The notes beneath the pieces are model-generated. The model was not told the origin of the DNA. It saw nothing but the letters and a program-made list of their open reading frames with translations, and did not search any database. From Rhodoferax fermentans (lineage in GTDB: Bacteria > Pseudomonadota > Gammaproteobacteria > Burkholderiales > Burkholderiaceae_C): a stretch of 64,000 nt of DNA. Position 1 is the stretch's first letter, and each line of letters starts with the position of its first letter. The translations under genes and the position numbers were made by a program. The stretch spans positions 2,480,001-2,544,000 of the forward strand of contig NZ_MTJN01000002.1 in assembly GCF_002017865.1 (NCBI RefSeq). Direction: 5' to 3'. Of the stretch, positions 1-8,640 are shown piece by piece.

Positions 1-787
1 GCAACTTGGCTGGCGAGCACTGGCGTTTGGCCAAGTGGTCGGTAAACGCGGCGTTCTCGAGTTTGCCGCGCACTTGGCGAAAGTGGCGATTGACAGCAGC
101 CCGCACGTCTCGCCAGCGCCACCATTTAGCTTCATCGATTTTCCAGGAAGCGCTTGGGTGGACATGGATGCGGTAGTCTTCCCAGGCGTGCTTGCTCGGG
201 TCCAGCGCAAAACAAAGAAACGCCCCCATCAAACTGTCGGTTCGGTACAAGCCCACCGGCAGGCGAATGTGTTTATCACGCATTTGCCCAATGGTGTGGC
301 CCTTGATGCAGCAGAAGTTGCCGTGGTAGCCGGTGTTGACAATCATGTTTTCCCTCAAAGCCTTGGCCGAGCGACCCATGGTTGGCACGCCCGTGCCTGC
401 CAAAGCCTGGGTGTTGGCGGCCACCGCATGACCCAGCAGGTCCACGGCATCGGGATTGAGCCTGACATAACCGTCGACAAAAAAAGCAATCTCCTCACCA
501 GCCCAGATTTGATGGATGTATTGGTTCCAGGCGTTGGCCTTGTCACCCAGCGGGATGGACCAAACCTGGATGGCGGGGCCACCCTCATCTTTGGCGGCGC
601 TGAGTTGACGCTGAGTCAGTTCTTGCGCCAAAGCGCTGGCCAATGCCTGGTTGCCATTGACCAGGACATGGATCACCGCGCATGAGGCAGCAGACACCTT
701 TGCGGCGTCGAGCGTTTGCCGCAATCGGGACAGGGACTCCCGGCAGGCAAATATGACCACAGTCCATGGGTGCTGGCGGGTGTTCAT
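1..787 (-). CDS. Glycosyltransferase family 2-like protein, 3' end beyond window
   Basis: About 262 codons are open from an ATG at 787 to the left edge with no stop, so the C-terminus is missing. The N-terminus (TVVIFACRES followed by SLSRLRQTL) looks like the first strand and helix of a GT-A glycosyltransferase. FFVDGYVRLNPDAV near residue 100 occupies the place of the nucleotide-sugar binding acidic motif. The gene is co-directional with the exosortase-A exopolysaccharide operon and lies 69 bp after its amidotransferase gene, so a role in assembling the same polysaccharide is inferred. No good ribosome binding site precedes the ATG. The opposite-strand reading frame over the same bases lacks any recognisable motif and is a shadow. 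The exact sugar donor and acceptor cannot be read from the sequence. Confidence 0.7.
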   Translation of the reverse strand, partial: MNTRQHPWTVVIFACRESLSRLRQTLDAAKVSAASCAVIHVLVNGNQALASALAQELTQRQLSAAKDEGGPAIQVWSIPLGDKANAWNQYIHQIWAGEEIAFFVDGYVRLNPDAVDLLGHAVAANTQALAGTGVPTMGRSAKALRENMIVNTGYHGNFCCIKGHTIGQMRDKHIRLPVGLYRTDSLMGAFLCFALDPSKHAWEDYRIHVHPSASWKIDEAKWWRWRDVRAAVNRHFRQVRGKLENAAFTDHLAKRQCSPAKL

Positions 788-811
788 ATACAGGCAAATT
801 ACTATAAAGTC

Positions 812-850
812 AATAGCGTTATGCCCTTTATCTGTAAGGGCTAGATGCCT
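812..850. repeat. Dispersed TAGCCC hairpin repeat, copy 1
   Basis: The bases read aatagcgttatgcccttta followed by tctgtaagggctagatgcc, the family pattern of an AGCTA or AATAGC box, a GCCCTTA/TAAGGGC stem and a GAGGCC-like tail. It lies between the end of the amidotransferase gene and the start of the glycosyltransferase gene, both on the minus strand. Confidence 0.7.
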
Positions 851-856
851 ATTTTT

Positions 857-2764
857 CTACAAAGCCTCCGGTCGCTCTGCTGCCTGCCGCAAAAACGCAT
901 CAAACATCAGCAAGGTCCACAGCGGTGCTGAATGGTCGCGCTGGCCGCTCAGGTGCTGGCGGACCATGGTCTGCAGAGTCTCTTGATTGAAGTAGCCGGT
1001 GGCTTCCAGTTGTGGGCCCAGCACCGCCTGCTGCAGGCGCTCGCGCAGCGGGCCGCGCAACCATTTGGCCAAGGGCACCGAAAACCCCATCTTGGGTCGG
1101 TACAACACATCGTTGGGCAGGCTGGGCTCAAAGGCCTTTTTCAGCAACCATTTGCCTTCTTGTCCCTTGATCTTGAGCTCGCTGGGCAGGGTGGCCAGCC
1201 ATTCAATGAGCTCGTGGTCCATCAGCGGTTCACGCACTTCAAGCGAGTGCGCCATGCTGGCGCGGTCCACCTTGGTGTTGATGTCACCGACCAGCCAGGT
1301 TTTGTAGTCCAAGTACTGCACCAGCGCCAGCGGGTCGGTGGTGTTGGCCTTCGCCGCGTGGTGTTTGAACACCTCCTGCGCCCGGTATCCAGCCAAAATG
1401 CGCTTGAACCCTGATGAATAAAGGGATTCACGCTCATCAGAACGTAGCACCGAGACGCTGTGCAAGTAGGCCTGGGTGGAATCCAGCGCCAGCGCCTGGA
1501 AGGTGGTTTTGGCGCGGAACATGCGCGGTGCCCAGTCCAGCTTTGGGAACAGGTGACCCAGGGTGCCAAACAGCGGCTGGCGCAGGCCCAGAGGCACCAG
1601 GTTGCGGGCACGTTCCTCGGCGGCGTGCAGGCGGTAGCGCCGGTAGCCGCCAAAACTCTCGTCGCCCCCATCGCCGGAAAGCGCCACAGTCACATGTTTA
1701 CGCGCCAGCTGGCAAACGCGGTAGGTCGGGATGGCGGAGCTGTCGGCAAAGGGTTCGTCGTACAGCCTGGCCAAGGTGTCGATCAGGTCGAAGTCGTCAC
1801 TTTTGACAATTTCCAGGTGGTGGTCGGTGTGGTAACGCTCGGCCACTTGCTGGGCAAAGGCGGATTCGTTGAACTTGGGGTCGTCAAAACCGATGGCGCA
1901 GGTGCGCACGGGGGTACTTGAGACACTGGCCATGGTGGCCACCACCGCGCTGGAGTCGACGCCGCCGGACAGGAAGGCGCCCAGCGGCACCTCGGCCATC
2001 AGGCGTAGCCGGATCGATTCGTCGAGCCGCGCGCGCAACTCGTGCACAGCGTCTTCACCACTGATACGGTTGTCGAGTGAGAAGCTCACATCCCAATACG
2101 GTTTGGGCTCAGGCAGACCCTGGCCATGGCGCAGGGTGAGCGTGTGCGCCGGAGCCAGTTTGTGGGCACCGGTGTAGATGCAGCGTGGGTCGGCCACATA
2201 ACCCAGGGCAAAGTACTCCTCCACCGCCAGCGGGTCGATGTTGCGGACAAAGTCTGGATGCGCGGTGATGACCTTCAGCTCGGAGCCAAAAATGAAACTG
2301 CCGTCGCTGAGCAGCGCGTAGAACATCGGTTTGACGCCCAGGCGGTCACGTGCTAGGAACAGGGTTTGCTGGTTGCGGTCCCACAGAGCGAAGGCAAACA
2401 TGCCACGCAGGCGTTGCACACAGGCTTCGCCCCAGGCCTCCCAGGCGTGGATGATCACCTCGGTGTCGCTGCGGGTGCGAAACACGTGGCCCAGCGCCTT
2501 CAGTTCGGTGGTCAGCGCCTGGTAGTTGTAGATTTCGCCGTTGAACACTATGGCCACGCTGTGGTCTTCGTTGAACAGCGGTTGTTGCCCGGTGGAGAGG
2601 TCGATCACCGACAGGCGCCGGTGACCAAAGGCCAGACCGGGCTCCAGGTGCAGGCCGAGTTCGTCCGGGCCGCGGTGCGCCTGCACGTTGTTGATGCGCT
2701 CCATCAGCTTGGGCGCAAAGTCGCGTTTGCTGTGCGTGTCAAAAAGTCCGGCGATGCCACACAT
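857..2764 (-). CDS. Asparagine synthase-like amidotransferase of the XrtA/PEP-CTERM system
   Basis: The 635-residue protein begins MCGIAGLFD, so Cys2 becomes the N-terminal glutaminase nucleophile after Met removal. That motif fixes the start at 2764 although the frame is open 102 codons further upstream. An N-terminal class-II glutamine amidotransferase domain (about residues 2-200, with AHRGPDE and NGEIYNY) is followed by an AsnB-like ATP pyrophosphatase domain (SGGVDSS near residue 265). Length and position next to exosortase A match the family of PEP-CTERM-associated amidotransferases, thought to amidate a sugar or amino acid in the exopolysaccharide rather than to make free asparagine. 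It starts 8 bp after the exosortase stop, so the two are translated from one message. Ordinary asparagine synthetase is the alternative, but the gene context argues against it. Confidence 0.92.
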   Translation of the reverse strand: MCGIAGLFDTHSKRDFAPKLMERINNVQAHRGPDELGLHLEPGLAFGHRRLSVIDLSTGQQPLFNEDHSVAIVFNGEIYNYQALTTELKALGHVFRTRSDTEVIIHAWEAWGEACVQRLRGMFAFALWDRNQQTLFLARDRLGVKPMFYALLSDGSFIFGSELKVITAHPDFVRNIDPLAVEEYFALGYVADPRCIYTGAHKLAPAHTLTLRHGQGLPEPKPYWDVSFSLDNRISGEDAVHELRARLDESIRLRLMAEVPLGAFLSGGVDSSAVVATMASVSSTPVRTCAIGFDDPKFNESAFAQQVAERYHTDHHLEIVKSDDFDLIDTLARLYDEPFADSSAIPTYRVCQLARKHVTVALSGDGGDESFGGYRRYRLHAAEERARNLVPLGLRQPLFGTLGHLFPKLDWAPRMFRAKTTFQALALDSTQAYLHSVSVLRSDERESLYSSGFKRILAGYRAQEVFKHHAAKANTTDPLALVQYLDYKTWLVGDINTKVDRASMAHSLEVREPLMDHELIEWLATLPSELKIKGQEGKWLLKKAFEPSLPNDVLYRPKMGFSVPLAKWLRGPLRERLQQAVLGPQLEATGYFNQETLQTMVRQHLSGQRDHSAPLWTLLMFDAFLRQAAERPEAL

Positions 2765-2772
2765 AGATTTGC

Positions 2773-4362
2773 TCAGGGAGTAGAAGGGTTGTGCTGGGCG
2801 ATGTCTAGCAACTTGATGATGCTTGGGCCATTGGCTTGCACAAAAGCCTGCAGGCGTTGCGCACCTTCGACACTTTGGCCTTTGTCGGTGTAGAGGATCA
2901 GAACGGCTGAGTCGTCGCCACGCCCCAGCAGGCGCTGTAACGCGCCATACAGCTTGGCCTGTGCCTGACTGGCGGTCAGCTGGCCGTTGACCCAATAGAC
3001 TTGCCAGACCACCAGTCGCTCGTCCGCCGGGCTGGCAGATGCAGAGAGTTTCCGCAGTTCCCCCTCGCAAACACTGATCTGTTTGCTATCAAAATTAATG
3101 TATCGAGAGCTGCGACTGACTTGCGCCCACTGGGTGTCTTTGGAGGTGACCAGCACGTTCTCTGAGCTGACCAGTTTGCGCTGGTAGTTTTGCTGGCGGT
3201 AATAAGCCAAGTAAAGCCCAACACGCTGGTCTCCCTGCACGAAGCTGGTATTGAGACTGGCCGAAGGGTTCTGGAAAGCTGGTTCAAAGATCGCAGGGGT
3301 TTGGGTGTCAGCCAGCCAGTCGGGTGCCAGCTGGTTTGGCGCCGAGAGCTGCACCGGTGTGTTCACGTTGTTGTGGTCCAGCGCCCAGCGTGCGGCCAGT
3401 GGCCAAGCCAGGATCAGTGCTGCCAACAGCGCAAACAGCTCAAACCGGGGGCGTGTTCCAGCGTTGTCACCTGGCAAAGGTTTGTTGAGGGTGACCGAGT
3501 CGATGTCGGCCGCGCTGACACTGGGCTCCGGCTCGGACCAGCGTGCACCGATCCAAAACATCAGCAAAATGACAAAGCCAAAAAACACCCAGCCGTAGAT
3601 GATGTGGTCGACCCCGGCGGCCAATTTGTTGCCTGACAGGTGGCCCAGCATCACGATCATGTAGGCACGCAACCAGTTGGCCAGCACCGGGACCAGGATC
3701 GAGACGATGATGAACAACACCCGGCGTTTCGTGGACTGGTAGTTCAGGTAGGCAAACAGGGTGCCCACGGTGAGTGAGGCAATCAGGTAACGCACGCCGC
3801 TGCAGGCTTCCACCACCGACCAATTGCCTGAGGGGATGACAAATTGCAGCCCCTCGCGGTAGACCGGGATGCCGCTCAGGCGCAAGGCCATCACGGTGAA
3901 GTCGGCGGTCCATTCCATCAGCTGGGGCATGGCGAATTCGCCAAACGGCACCGCAAAAAACAGGAAAAGCAGCGGGAACAGCAACGAACGTGCTACCGTC
4001 AGCCCCAGCAAAGTTGGCACCAGCAGCGCCAACATGGCCACAAACGCCAGTTGTGTCAGCGCATTCACCGCGACAAGGTCACCTAGCAGCCAGCCAAAAC
4101 CGACCAACACCAGTGCTATCAGGCCCCAGGCGCTGGGCTGAGGCTGCAGATGGGATAGATGTGTGTGGCGACGCCACACCATCCACAGCACCAGTGGCAG
4201 CACCAGAAAACCGTGGGTGAAGGTCTCGGAGCGCCACCAGATGTCCACCATGGCACTGGCCGTGTCAAAGTACAGCGCCACCAAAATGACCGCCAGCAAG
4301 CCAAACAACAGACTGGCACGGGGCCAGTGGTGTTGGGGCTTGAGTTGCACAGCAGGGGTCAT
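2773..4362 (-). CDS. xrtA: Exosortase A with fused EpsI domain
   Basis: This 529-residue inner-membrane transpeptidase is predicted to recognise PEP-CTERM tails and process them during sorting to the surface. The first ~290 residues are a run of hydrophobic helices carrying the exosortase catalytic set: Cys187 in EACSGVRYL, Arg232 in NWLRAY and His253 in VDHIIYGW. From about residue 340 a soluble EpsI-like domain follows after one more membrane helix. The start at 4362 overlaps the upstream glycosyltransferase stop by four bases (ATGA), which supports it over the earlier in-frame start 18 codons upstream. A likely substrate, the PEP-CTERM protein at 14721-15521, lies in the same window. Confidence 0.95.
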   Translation of the reverse strand: MTPAVQLKPQHHWPRASLLFGLLAVILVALYFDTASAMVDIWWRSETFTHGFLVLPLVLWMVWRRHTHLSHLQPQPSAWGLIALVLVGFGWLLGDLVAVNALTQLAFVAMLALLVPTLLGLTVARSLLFPLLFLFFAVPFGEFAMPQLMEWTADFTVMALRLSGIPVYREGLQFVIPSGNWSVVEACSGVRYLIASLTVGTLFAYLNYQSTKRRVLFIIVSILVPVLANWLRAYMIVMLGHLSGNKLAAGVDHIIYGWVFFGFVILLMFWIGARWSEPEPSVSAADIDSVTLNKPLPGDNAGTRPRFELFALLAALILAWPLAARWALDHNNVNTPVQLSAPNQLAPDWLADTQTPAIFEPAFQNPSASLNTSFVQGDQRVGLYLAYYRQQNYQRKLVSSENVLVTSKDTQWAQVSRSSRYINFDSKQISVCEGELRKLSASASPADERLVVWQVYWVNGQLTASQAQAKLYGALQRLLGRGDDSAVLILYTDKGQSVEGAQRLQAFVQANGPSIIKLLDIAQHNPSTP

Positions 4363-5579
4363 GGATGGGCCTTCGGGTTCAGATAGGTGTCGATTTTGGA
4401 CAGGTGGGCGGACCAACTGTAATCACTGAGCACCCGCTGTCGCCCGGCAATACCCACACGGGCACAACGCTCAGGTGAGGCCAGCAAAGCACTGATCTGG
4501 GAGATGAAGTGCGCCGGGGTGGTGGCGCACAACAATTCAGCCTCAGGCTTGGCCTCGACCGCCTGTGCGCACGAGTCAGATGCCACCACCGGCCGGGCCA
4601 TGGCCATAGCCTCCAGAATCTTGTTCTGAATGCCCCGCGCCACCCGAAGGGGGGCGACCACTACCGTTGCGTGCTGCAGATAGGGTCGCACATCGGGTAC
4701 CGTGCCGGTCACCACCACGCCCGGGCCGGCCAGGGCTTGCACAGCGGGTGGTGGGCTGCGCCCGACGATGTAAAAACACAATTGTGGCCACTGTTGCCGC
4801 AGGTCGGGCAGCATGTCGGCCACAAACCAGGTCACGGCATCGATGTTGGGCCAGTAGTCCATGGCACCGGTAAACACCAGCGGGATGGGTTTCGGCTGAT
4901 CAGCTGTGCCAGCAAAAGGCGAAGGGCGATTCGGCTCAGGGGCAAAGAACTCGGCGTCGACCCCGTTGCTGATGGCATCGACGGTGCCAGCGCTTTCAGG
5001 CGCCAGCTGCTTGAACAAGTTGGCTTCGTTGTCGGTCACAAAAAACGAGCGTTGGGCACTTTGGGCCACACTGCGCTCGAACGCCTGCAGTCGTTCACCT
5101 TCGCGTCGGTACAGCCAGGACAGCGGCCAGCGGTGGTCGGGCGCGTACTGGGTCCACTTGGCCGAATCCACGTCCACAAAGTCCACCAGCATCGGAACTT
5201 TGGATGACACCTGGATGTACTGCGCCATGACCGACGAGAAGATGACCACGGCGTTGATGTTGTGTTCAGCCAGTGTTTGTTGCACCCAGCGTTGCAGCCC
5301 GGCGTTTTGGTAGTAGTGCTGGCTGAGCGATTGCCCGGTGAGCAAGCCGGCCAGACTGCGCAACTTGGCGTTGCGCGGCTGCAGGCGTGCCACAAACAGG
5401 TCCGGGCAGAGTGCGCGCACAGTGTCGAGGTAGGCCTCGTCTGCCGGGTCGTCGATGAAGGTGCCCAAAAACACCCGATGCGACTGGGTCAGGTGTTTGA
5501 GCAAATGGTAGGAGCGCACCTTGTCACCCTTGTTGGGGGGGTAGGGCAGGCGGTGCACCAAGTAAAGCAACTTGCCCAT
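4359..5579 (-). CDS. XrtA-associated family 4-type glycosyltransferase (TIGR03087-like)
   Basis: The 406-residue product starts MGKLLYLVHRLPYPPNKGDK, the typical glycine-poor entry of GT-B glycosyltransferases whose PPNKGDK loop lies near the acceptor site. The C-terminal half has the donor-binding Rossmann fold with the family's late acidic region (GIQNKILEAMAMARPVV, about residues 320-335). The start at 5579 was chosen because this N-terminal motif is conserved and the 25 upstream codons would overlap the FemAB-like gene. It is the glycosyltransferase usually found directly before exosortase A. It presumably adds one sugar of the exopolysaccharide repeat on the cytoplasmic face. The sugar is not identifiable from sequence. 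Confidence 0.9.
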   Translation of the reverse strand: MGKLLYLVHRLPYPPNKGDKVRSYHLLKHLTQSHRVFLGTFIDDPADEAYLDTVRALCPDLFVARLQPRNAKLRSLAGLLTGQSLSQHYYQNAGLQRWVQQTLAEHNINAVVIFSSVMAQYIQVSSKVPMLVDFVDVDSAKWTQYAPDHRWPLSWLYRREGERLQAFERSVAQSAQRSFFVTDNEANLFKQLAPESAGTVDAISNGVDAEFFAPEPNRPSPFAGTADQPKPIPLVFTGAMDYWPNIDAVTWFVADMLPDLRQQWPQLCFYIVGRSPPPAVQALAGPGVVVTGTVPDVRPYLQHATVVVAPLRVARGIQNKILEAMAMARPVVASDSCAQAVEAKPEAELLCATTPAHFISQISALLASPERCARVGIAGRQRVLSDYSWSAHLSKIDTYLNPKAHP

Positions 5580-5587
5580 AGTGTGTC

Positions 5588-6628
5588 TCAGGCCAGGTTG
5601 CGCACGATGAACGGCCCGAGCCAGTTGGCCAGGCCAATCGGCATCCGCCGCCATGTGCTGATCAGCAGCTTGAATTTGGCATTGGACGGGTTGTTCTGAG
5701 GGATGCTGTCGCGTTTGTACAGGCGGTAGGCGTAGTGCAGCTGTGTCGGCTCAAAGCCCCAGTTTTTCTTGAAGGCATAAGGGCCAGTGTCTTTTTTACT
5801 GCGGCCGTAGTCAAACACCTTGAGCCCACGCGCGCAGGCGCGGCGCATCAGCTCCCAGTACTTGAAGTCGTTGGCGGCCAGGTCACGTGCGGCTTCATCA
5901 TCCCCGGCGTAATAGGGCAGGACCTCATCGCGGAAGTAAAAGCTCAGCACACTGCTCAGCGGTTTGCCACTGGGTGAAACCACGGTGAGCACCTCGCAAT
6001 CCGGGCCAAACACCTGCATGAGTGCCTGGAAGTATTTCTTGGGTAAGGCCGGGGTACCGTGGCGGTGGACGTTGTCGGCAAACAGCGCAAAAAAGCGGTC
6101 TACCTTGGGGTCGATTTCGCTGCGCAGCTCGTTCTTGATGCCTTTGCGCACCATGGCGCGTTGTTTGCGCGGTATGGCCAGCATGTTGGCCTCTTCCGTC
6201 GGCAGAATTTCTTTGCGGAAGGTCACATACAGCTCTTGCGTCGGCCAATCGGGGTGGCGGTTGTCCACATGGCGCAATTCCAGATGGTCCACGCCCAGGT
6301 TCTCGGCGATTTTCTGGGCTTCCTGCTCCAGTGCCGCCGCTGCCTGTTCGTTGCTGGCTGCCACGCCACCGTAGACCGTGAACGGCAAACTGGTCAGCGA
6401 GTTGCCAAACAGCCAGCTGTGGATATGGCCCAGTGGCAACACGCCTTCGATCTGTCCGTTGGCGTCCTCGACATACAAGAAATAACTGTCGTGTTTGAAC
6501 ACATCGGTGACGATGGTTTGCCAGCCTGCCCGGTGGAAGAACGTGGCCTGAGGGCAGGCCAACACAAACGCATCCCAGCGCTGGGCGGTGGTGGTGTCGT
6601 GGGGTAGAAGACGTTTGACCTGTGCCAT
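5588..6628 (-). CDS. FemAB-like protein of the XrtA/PEP-CTERM system
   Basis: The 346-residue protein resembles the FemAB/GNAT-type peptidyltransferases found in exosortase-A loci (TIGR03019-like). Recognisable stretches are FFHRAGWQTIV near the N-terminus, IPRKQRAMVRKGIKN in the middle, and DYGRSKKDTGPYAFKKNWGF near residue 300, which matches the conserved C-terminal acyltransferase fold. FemAB enzymes transfer an amino acid from a charged tRNA, so here the acceptor is probably a component of the exopolysaccharide or its lipid carrier; that is inference. ATG 6628 is 7 bp after the deacetylase stop. An earlier in-frame start at 6661 would overlap that gene by 26 bases. Confidence 0.9.
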   Translation of the reverse strand: MAQVKRLLPHDTTTAQRWDAFVLACPQATFFHRAGWQTIVTDVFKHDSYFLYVEDANGQIEGVLPLGHIHSWLFGNSLTSLPFTVYGGVAASNEQAAAALEQEAQKIAENLGVDHLELRHVDNRHPDWPTQELYVTFRKEILPTEEANMLAIPRKQRAMVRKGIKNELRSEIDPKVDRFFALFADNVHRHGTPALPKKYFQALMQVFGPDCEVLTVVSPSGKPLSSVLSFYFRDEVLPYYAGDDEAARDLAANDFKYWELMRRACARGLKVFDYGRSKKDTGPYAFKKNWGFEPTQLHYAYRLYKRDSIPQNNPSNAKFKLLISTWRRMPIGLANWLGPFIVRNLA

Positions 6629-6635
6629 GCCGATG

Positions 6636-7496
6636 TCAGACCGCCAGCGGCAAAGGCGCAATCTGGTTCATAAATACTTGGTCGACCCTGCCCCAGGTGA
6701 AGTCGCTCAGCAGGCGGTCCAAGCGCGCCTGGGTTTGCCCGATGTTGACGTAGTGGCGGAACTGTGACTTGCGGTCAATGCCTGCAACGCGGGGTTGGTC
6801 TGGGTCGACCTCCCAAGGGTGGAAGTAAAACATGCCTGGCTGTTGGTCACGGGTGTTTACACGTTGGATCAGCCAGCGCGTCACCGGGTAGGGCAGCAGC
6901 CTGAAGTAGCCACCGCCGCTGGAGGGGAAGTTGCGGTCGAACAGCCGCACCGTGGTGATCGGGATTTCGGTCAGTCCGGGCCGTACTTCATAGGCAAATC
7001 GGGGTGAATCCGGCATGCCGTAATGGTCGTGTGCTATCGGATAGATACTGGAGCTGTAGTGGTAGCCGGCCTCCAGCAGGCTGTCATAGGCCCACAGATT
7101 GCCCTTGCCGATGGAAAAGCTCGGTGCCCGGTAACCCAGGATGCGCTGGCCCGACAGGTCTTCGAGCAGTTTCTTGGCGCGGTCAATGTCGTTGAAAAAG
7201 TCTTCAGGTGACTGGTCGCTGGCGCGTTGGTGGCCGTAGCCGTGGCTGGCGAGTTCGTGCCCGTTGTCGACAATCTGGCGCACCAGCTGGGGGTAACGTT
7301 CGGCAATCCAGCCCAGCGTGAAAAAGGTGGCCTGGGTGTGGTGGCGCGCCAGCAACTCCAGGATGGTGTTGATGTTGCGCTCCACGCGGCATTCGCGGCT
7401 GTCCCACTCGGTGCGGGCGATGTAGGGGGCAAACGCCGAGACCTGAAAATAGTCCTCGACATCGATCGTCATCGCGTTGGTCAAACGGGTTGGCAT
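6636..7496 (-). CDS. XrtA-type polysaccharide deacetylase
   Basis: This 286-residue carbohydrate esterase family 4 (NodB-like) protein is expected to remove acetyl groups from the exopolysaccharide or its precursor. The NodB motif 1 is TIDVEDYFQ, with the metal-binding acidic pair. Motif 2 is HELASHGYGHQ, with the two zinc ligands. Motif 3 is GYRAPSFSIG. The C-terminal region with FYFHPWEVDPDQPR matches the extension typical of exosortase-associated deacetylases (DUF3473-like). ATG 7496 is preferred because the MPTRLTNAMTIDVEDYF start is standard. The longer frame would reach 29 bases into the upstream ATPase gene. Confidence 0.93.
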   Translation of the reverse strand: MPTRLTNAMTIDVEDYFQVSAFAPYIARTEWDSRECRVERNINTILELLARHHTQATFFTLGWIAERYPQLVRQIVDNGHELASHGYGHQRASDQSPEDFFNDIDRAKKLLEDLSGQRILGYRAPSFSIGKGNLWAYDSLLEAGYHYSSSIYPIAHDHYGMPDSPRFAYEVRPGLTEIPITTVRLFDRNFPSSGGGYFRLLPYPVTRWLIQRVNTRDQQPGMFYFHPWEVDPDQPRVAGIDRKSQFRHYVNIGQTQARLDRLLSDFTWGRVDQVFMNQIAPLPLAV

Positions 7497-7524
7497 GCGG
7501 TGGCCTGTGTAGGAGTGCTCGGGG

Positions 7525-8637
7525 TCAAGCTTCTTTGTCCGGTGTGGCACCACTGGCGGCCTTGACCAGCCGTTGCAGCATCACCAGGATTTCCAAGTTG
7601 ATGCGTTCCAGGCGCAAGGCGCTGGCTTCGAGGCGGCGCAACCGAATGTCATATTGCTCGGCATTCAGTGTGGCGATCTGGCCCGAGATAGCTTGGCCTA
7701 GGCCAGCTGGAAACTGCAGCTTGGCCAGATCAGCATCTGAGGCGTTGGCCGAGGACAAATCAGAAATAAACGAGTCGGTCCAGCCAGGTCCTTCGGGTGA
7801 GGAGATGGGTTTGGACATCGAGACCGACTCGTCGTTGATCTCGCTGACCACCTCGTTGACCTCTTCCGTACCAAAACAATCTTTGCTGGCCAGATAACCC
7901 GACAGCAACAGGCGGTCACACACCAGGTTGATGCGCCGTGGGATACCGTTGGTGGCCTTGAAGATGGCTTCAAAGGCCGCAGCGTCAAAGGCGGGTCGTT
8001 CGGGTTTGGCCCCGGCACATTTGAGGCGGTGTTCGATGTAACCTTGTGTTTCGGCCAGATCCAGCGGTCCAATATGGCAGGTAGCGGTAACCCGCTGGCG
8101 CAGTTGCTGCATGCCTGGGCTTTGCAGAATGGCGCGAAATTCGGGCTGACCAATCAGAAACGTTTGCAGCAGGGCCTGCTGGCCATATTGGAAGTTGGAA
8201 AGCATGCGCAGCTCTTCGACAGCACGGTGGGTCAGGTTTTGAGCCTCATCCACAATCAGCAGGCAACGTTGCCCCTGGCTGGCGTGGCTGACAAGAAAAG
8301 CCTCCAGCGCCATCAGCAAGTCGGACTTGGAGACATCCTTGACCCGCACACCAAAAGCCGCACCTACCATGCGCAGGGTGTCTTCGGCATCGAGCTGAGT
8401 GGTGACCAGGTTGGCTGCCACCACCTTGCCTGCTTCCAGGCTATCCAGCAGGCCGCGTACCACGGTGGTTTTGCCGGCACCAATTTCACCGGTAATGACG
8501 ATGAAACCTTCATTACGCATGACGCCATACTCAAGGTAAGCCTTGGCACGTCTGTGCTGTTTGCTAGCGTAATAGAAGCGTGGATCGGGGTTGATCTGGA
8601 AGGGTTCGCTACTTAATCCGTAATAGGCTGCATACAT
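7525..8637 (-). CDS. XrtA/PEP-CTERM-associated ExeA-like ATPase
   Basis: The 370-residue AAA-type ATPase begins MYAAYYGLSSEPFQINPDP, the hallmark N-terminus of the ExeA/GspA-like ATPases in exosortase loci (TIGR03015-like). Walker A is GEIGAGKTT at residues 50-58 and Walker B is LLIVDEAQN around 126-134, followed by a sensor-like TFLIGQPEF. The last ~100 residues are a poorly conserved tail ending in a leucine/arginine-rich amphipathic helix. It probably powers assembly or secretion of the polysaccharide or the sorted proteins, but its partner is unknown. Only 3 bp separate it from the outer-membrane protein gene, so the two are co-translated. Confidence 0.93.
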   Translation of the reverse strand: MYAAYYGLSSEPFQINPDPRFYYASKQHRRAKAYLEYGVMRNEGFIVITGEIGAGKTTVVRGLLDSLEAGKVVAANLVTTQLDAEDTLRMVGAAFGVRVKDVSKSDLLMALEAFLVSHASQGQRCLLIVDEAQNLTHRAVEELRMLSNFQYGQQALLQTFLIGQPEFRAILQSPGMQQLRQRVTATCHIGPLDLAETQGYIEHRLKCAGAKPERPAFDAAAFEAIFKATNGIPRRINLVCDRLLLSGYLASKDCFGTEEVNEVVSEINDESVSMSKPISSPEGPGWTDSFISDLSSANASDADLAKLQFPAGLGQAISGQIATLNAEQYDIRLRRLEASALRLERINLEILVMLQRLVKAASGATPDKEA

Positions 8638-8640
8638 GGG

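Noticed and set aside
35-685. Long plus-strand open frame at the left edge
   Set aside because: The minus strand over the same bases encodes a glycosyltransferase-like protein open to the edge; the plus frame has no motif.
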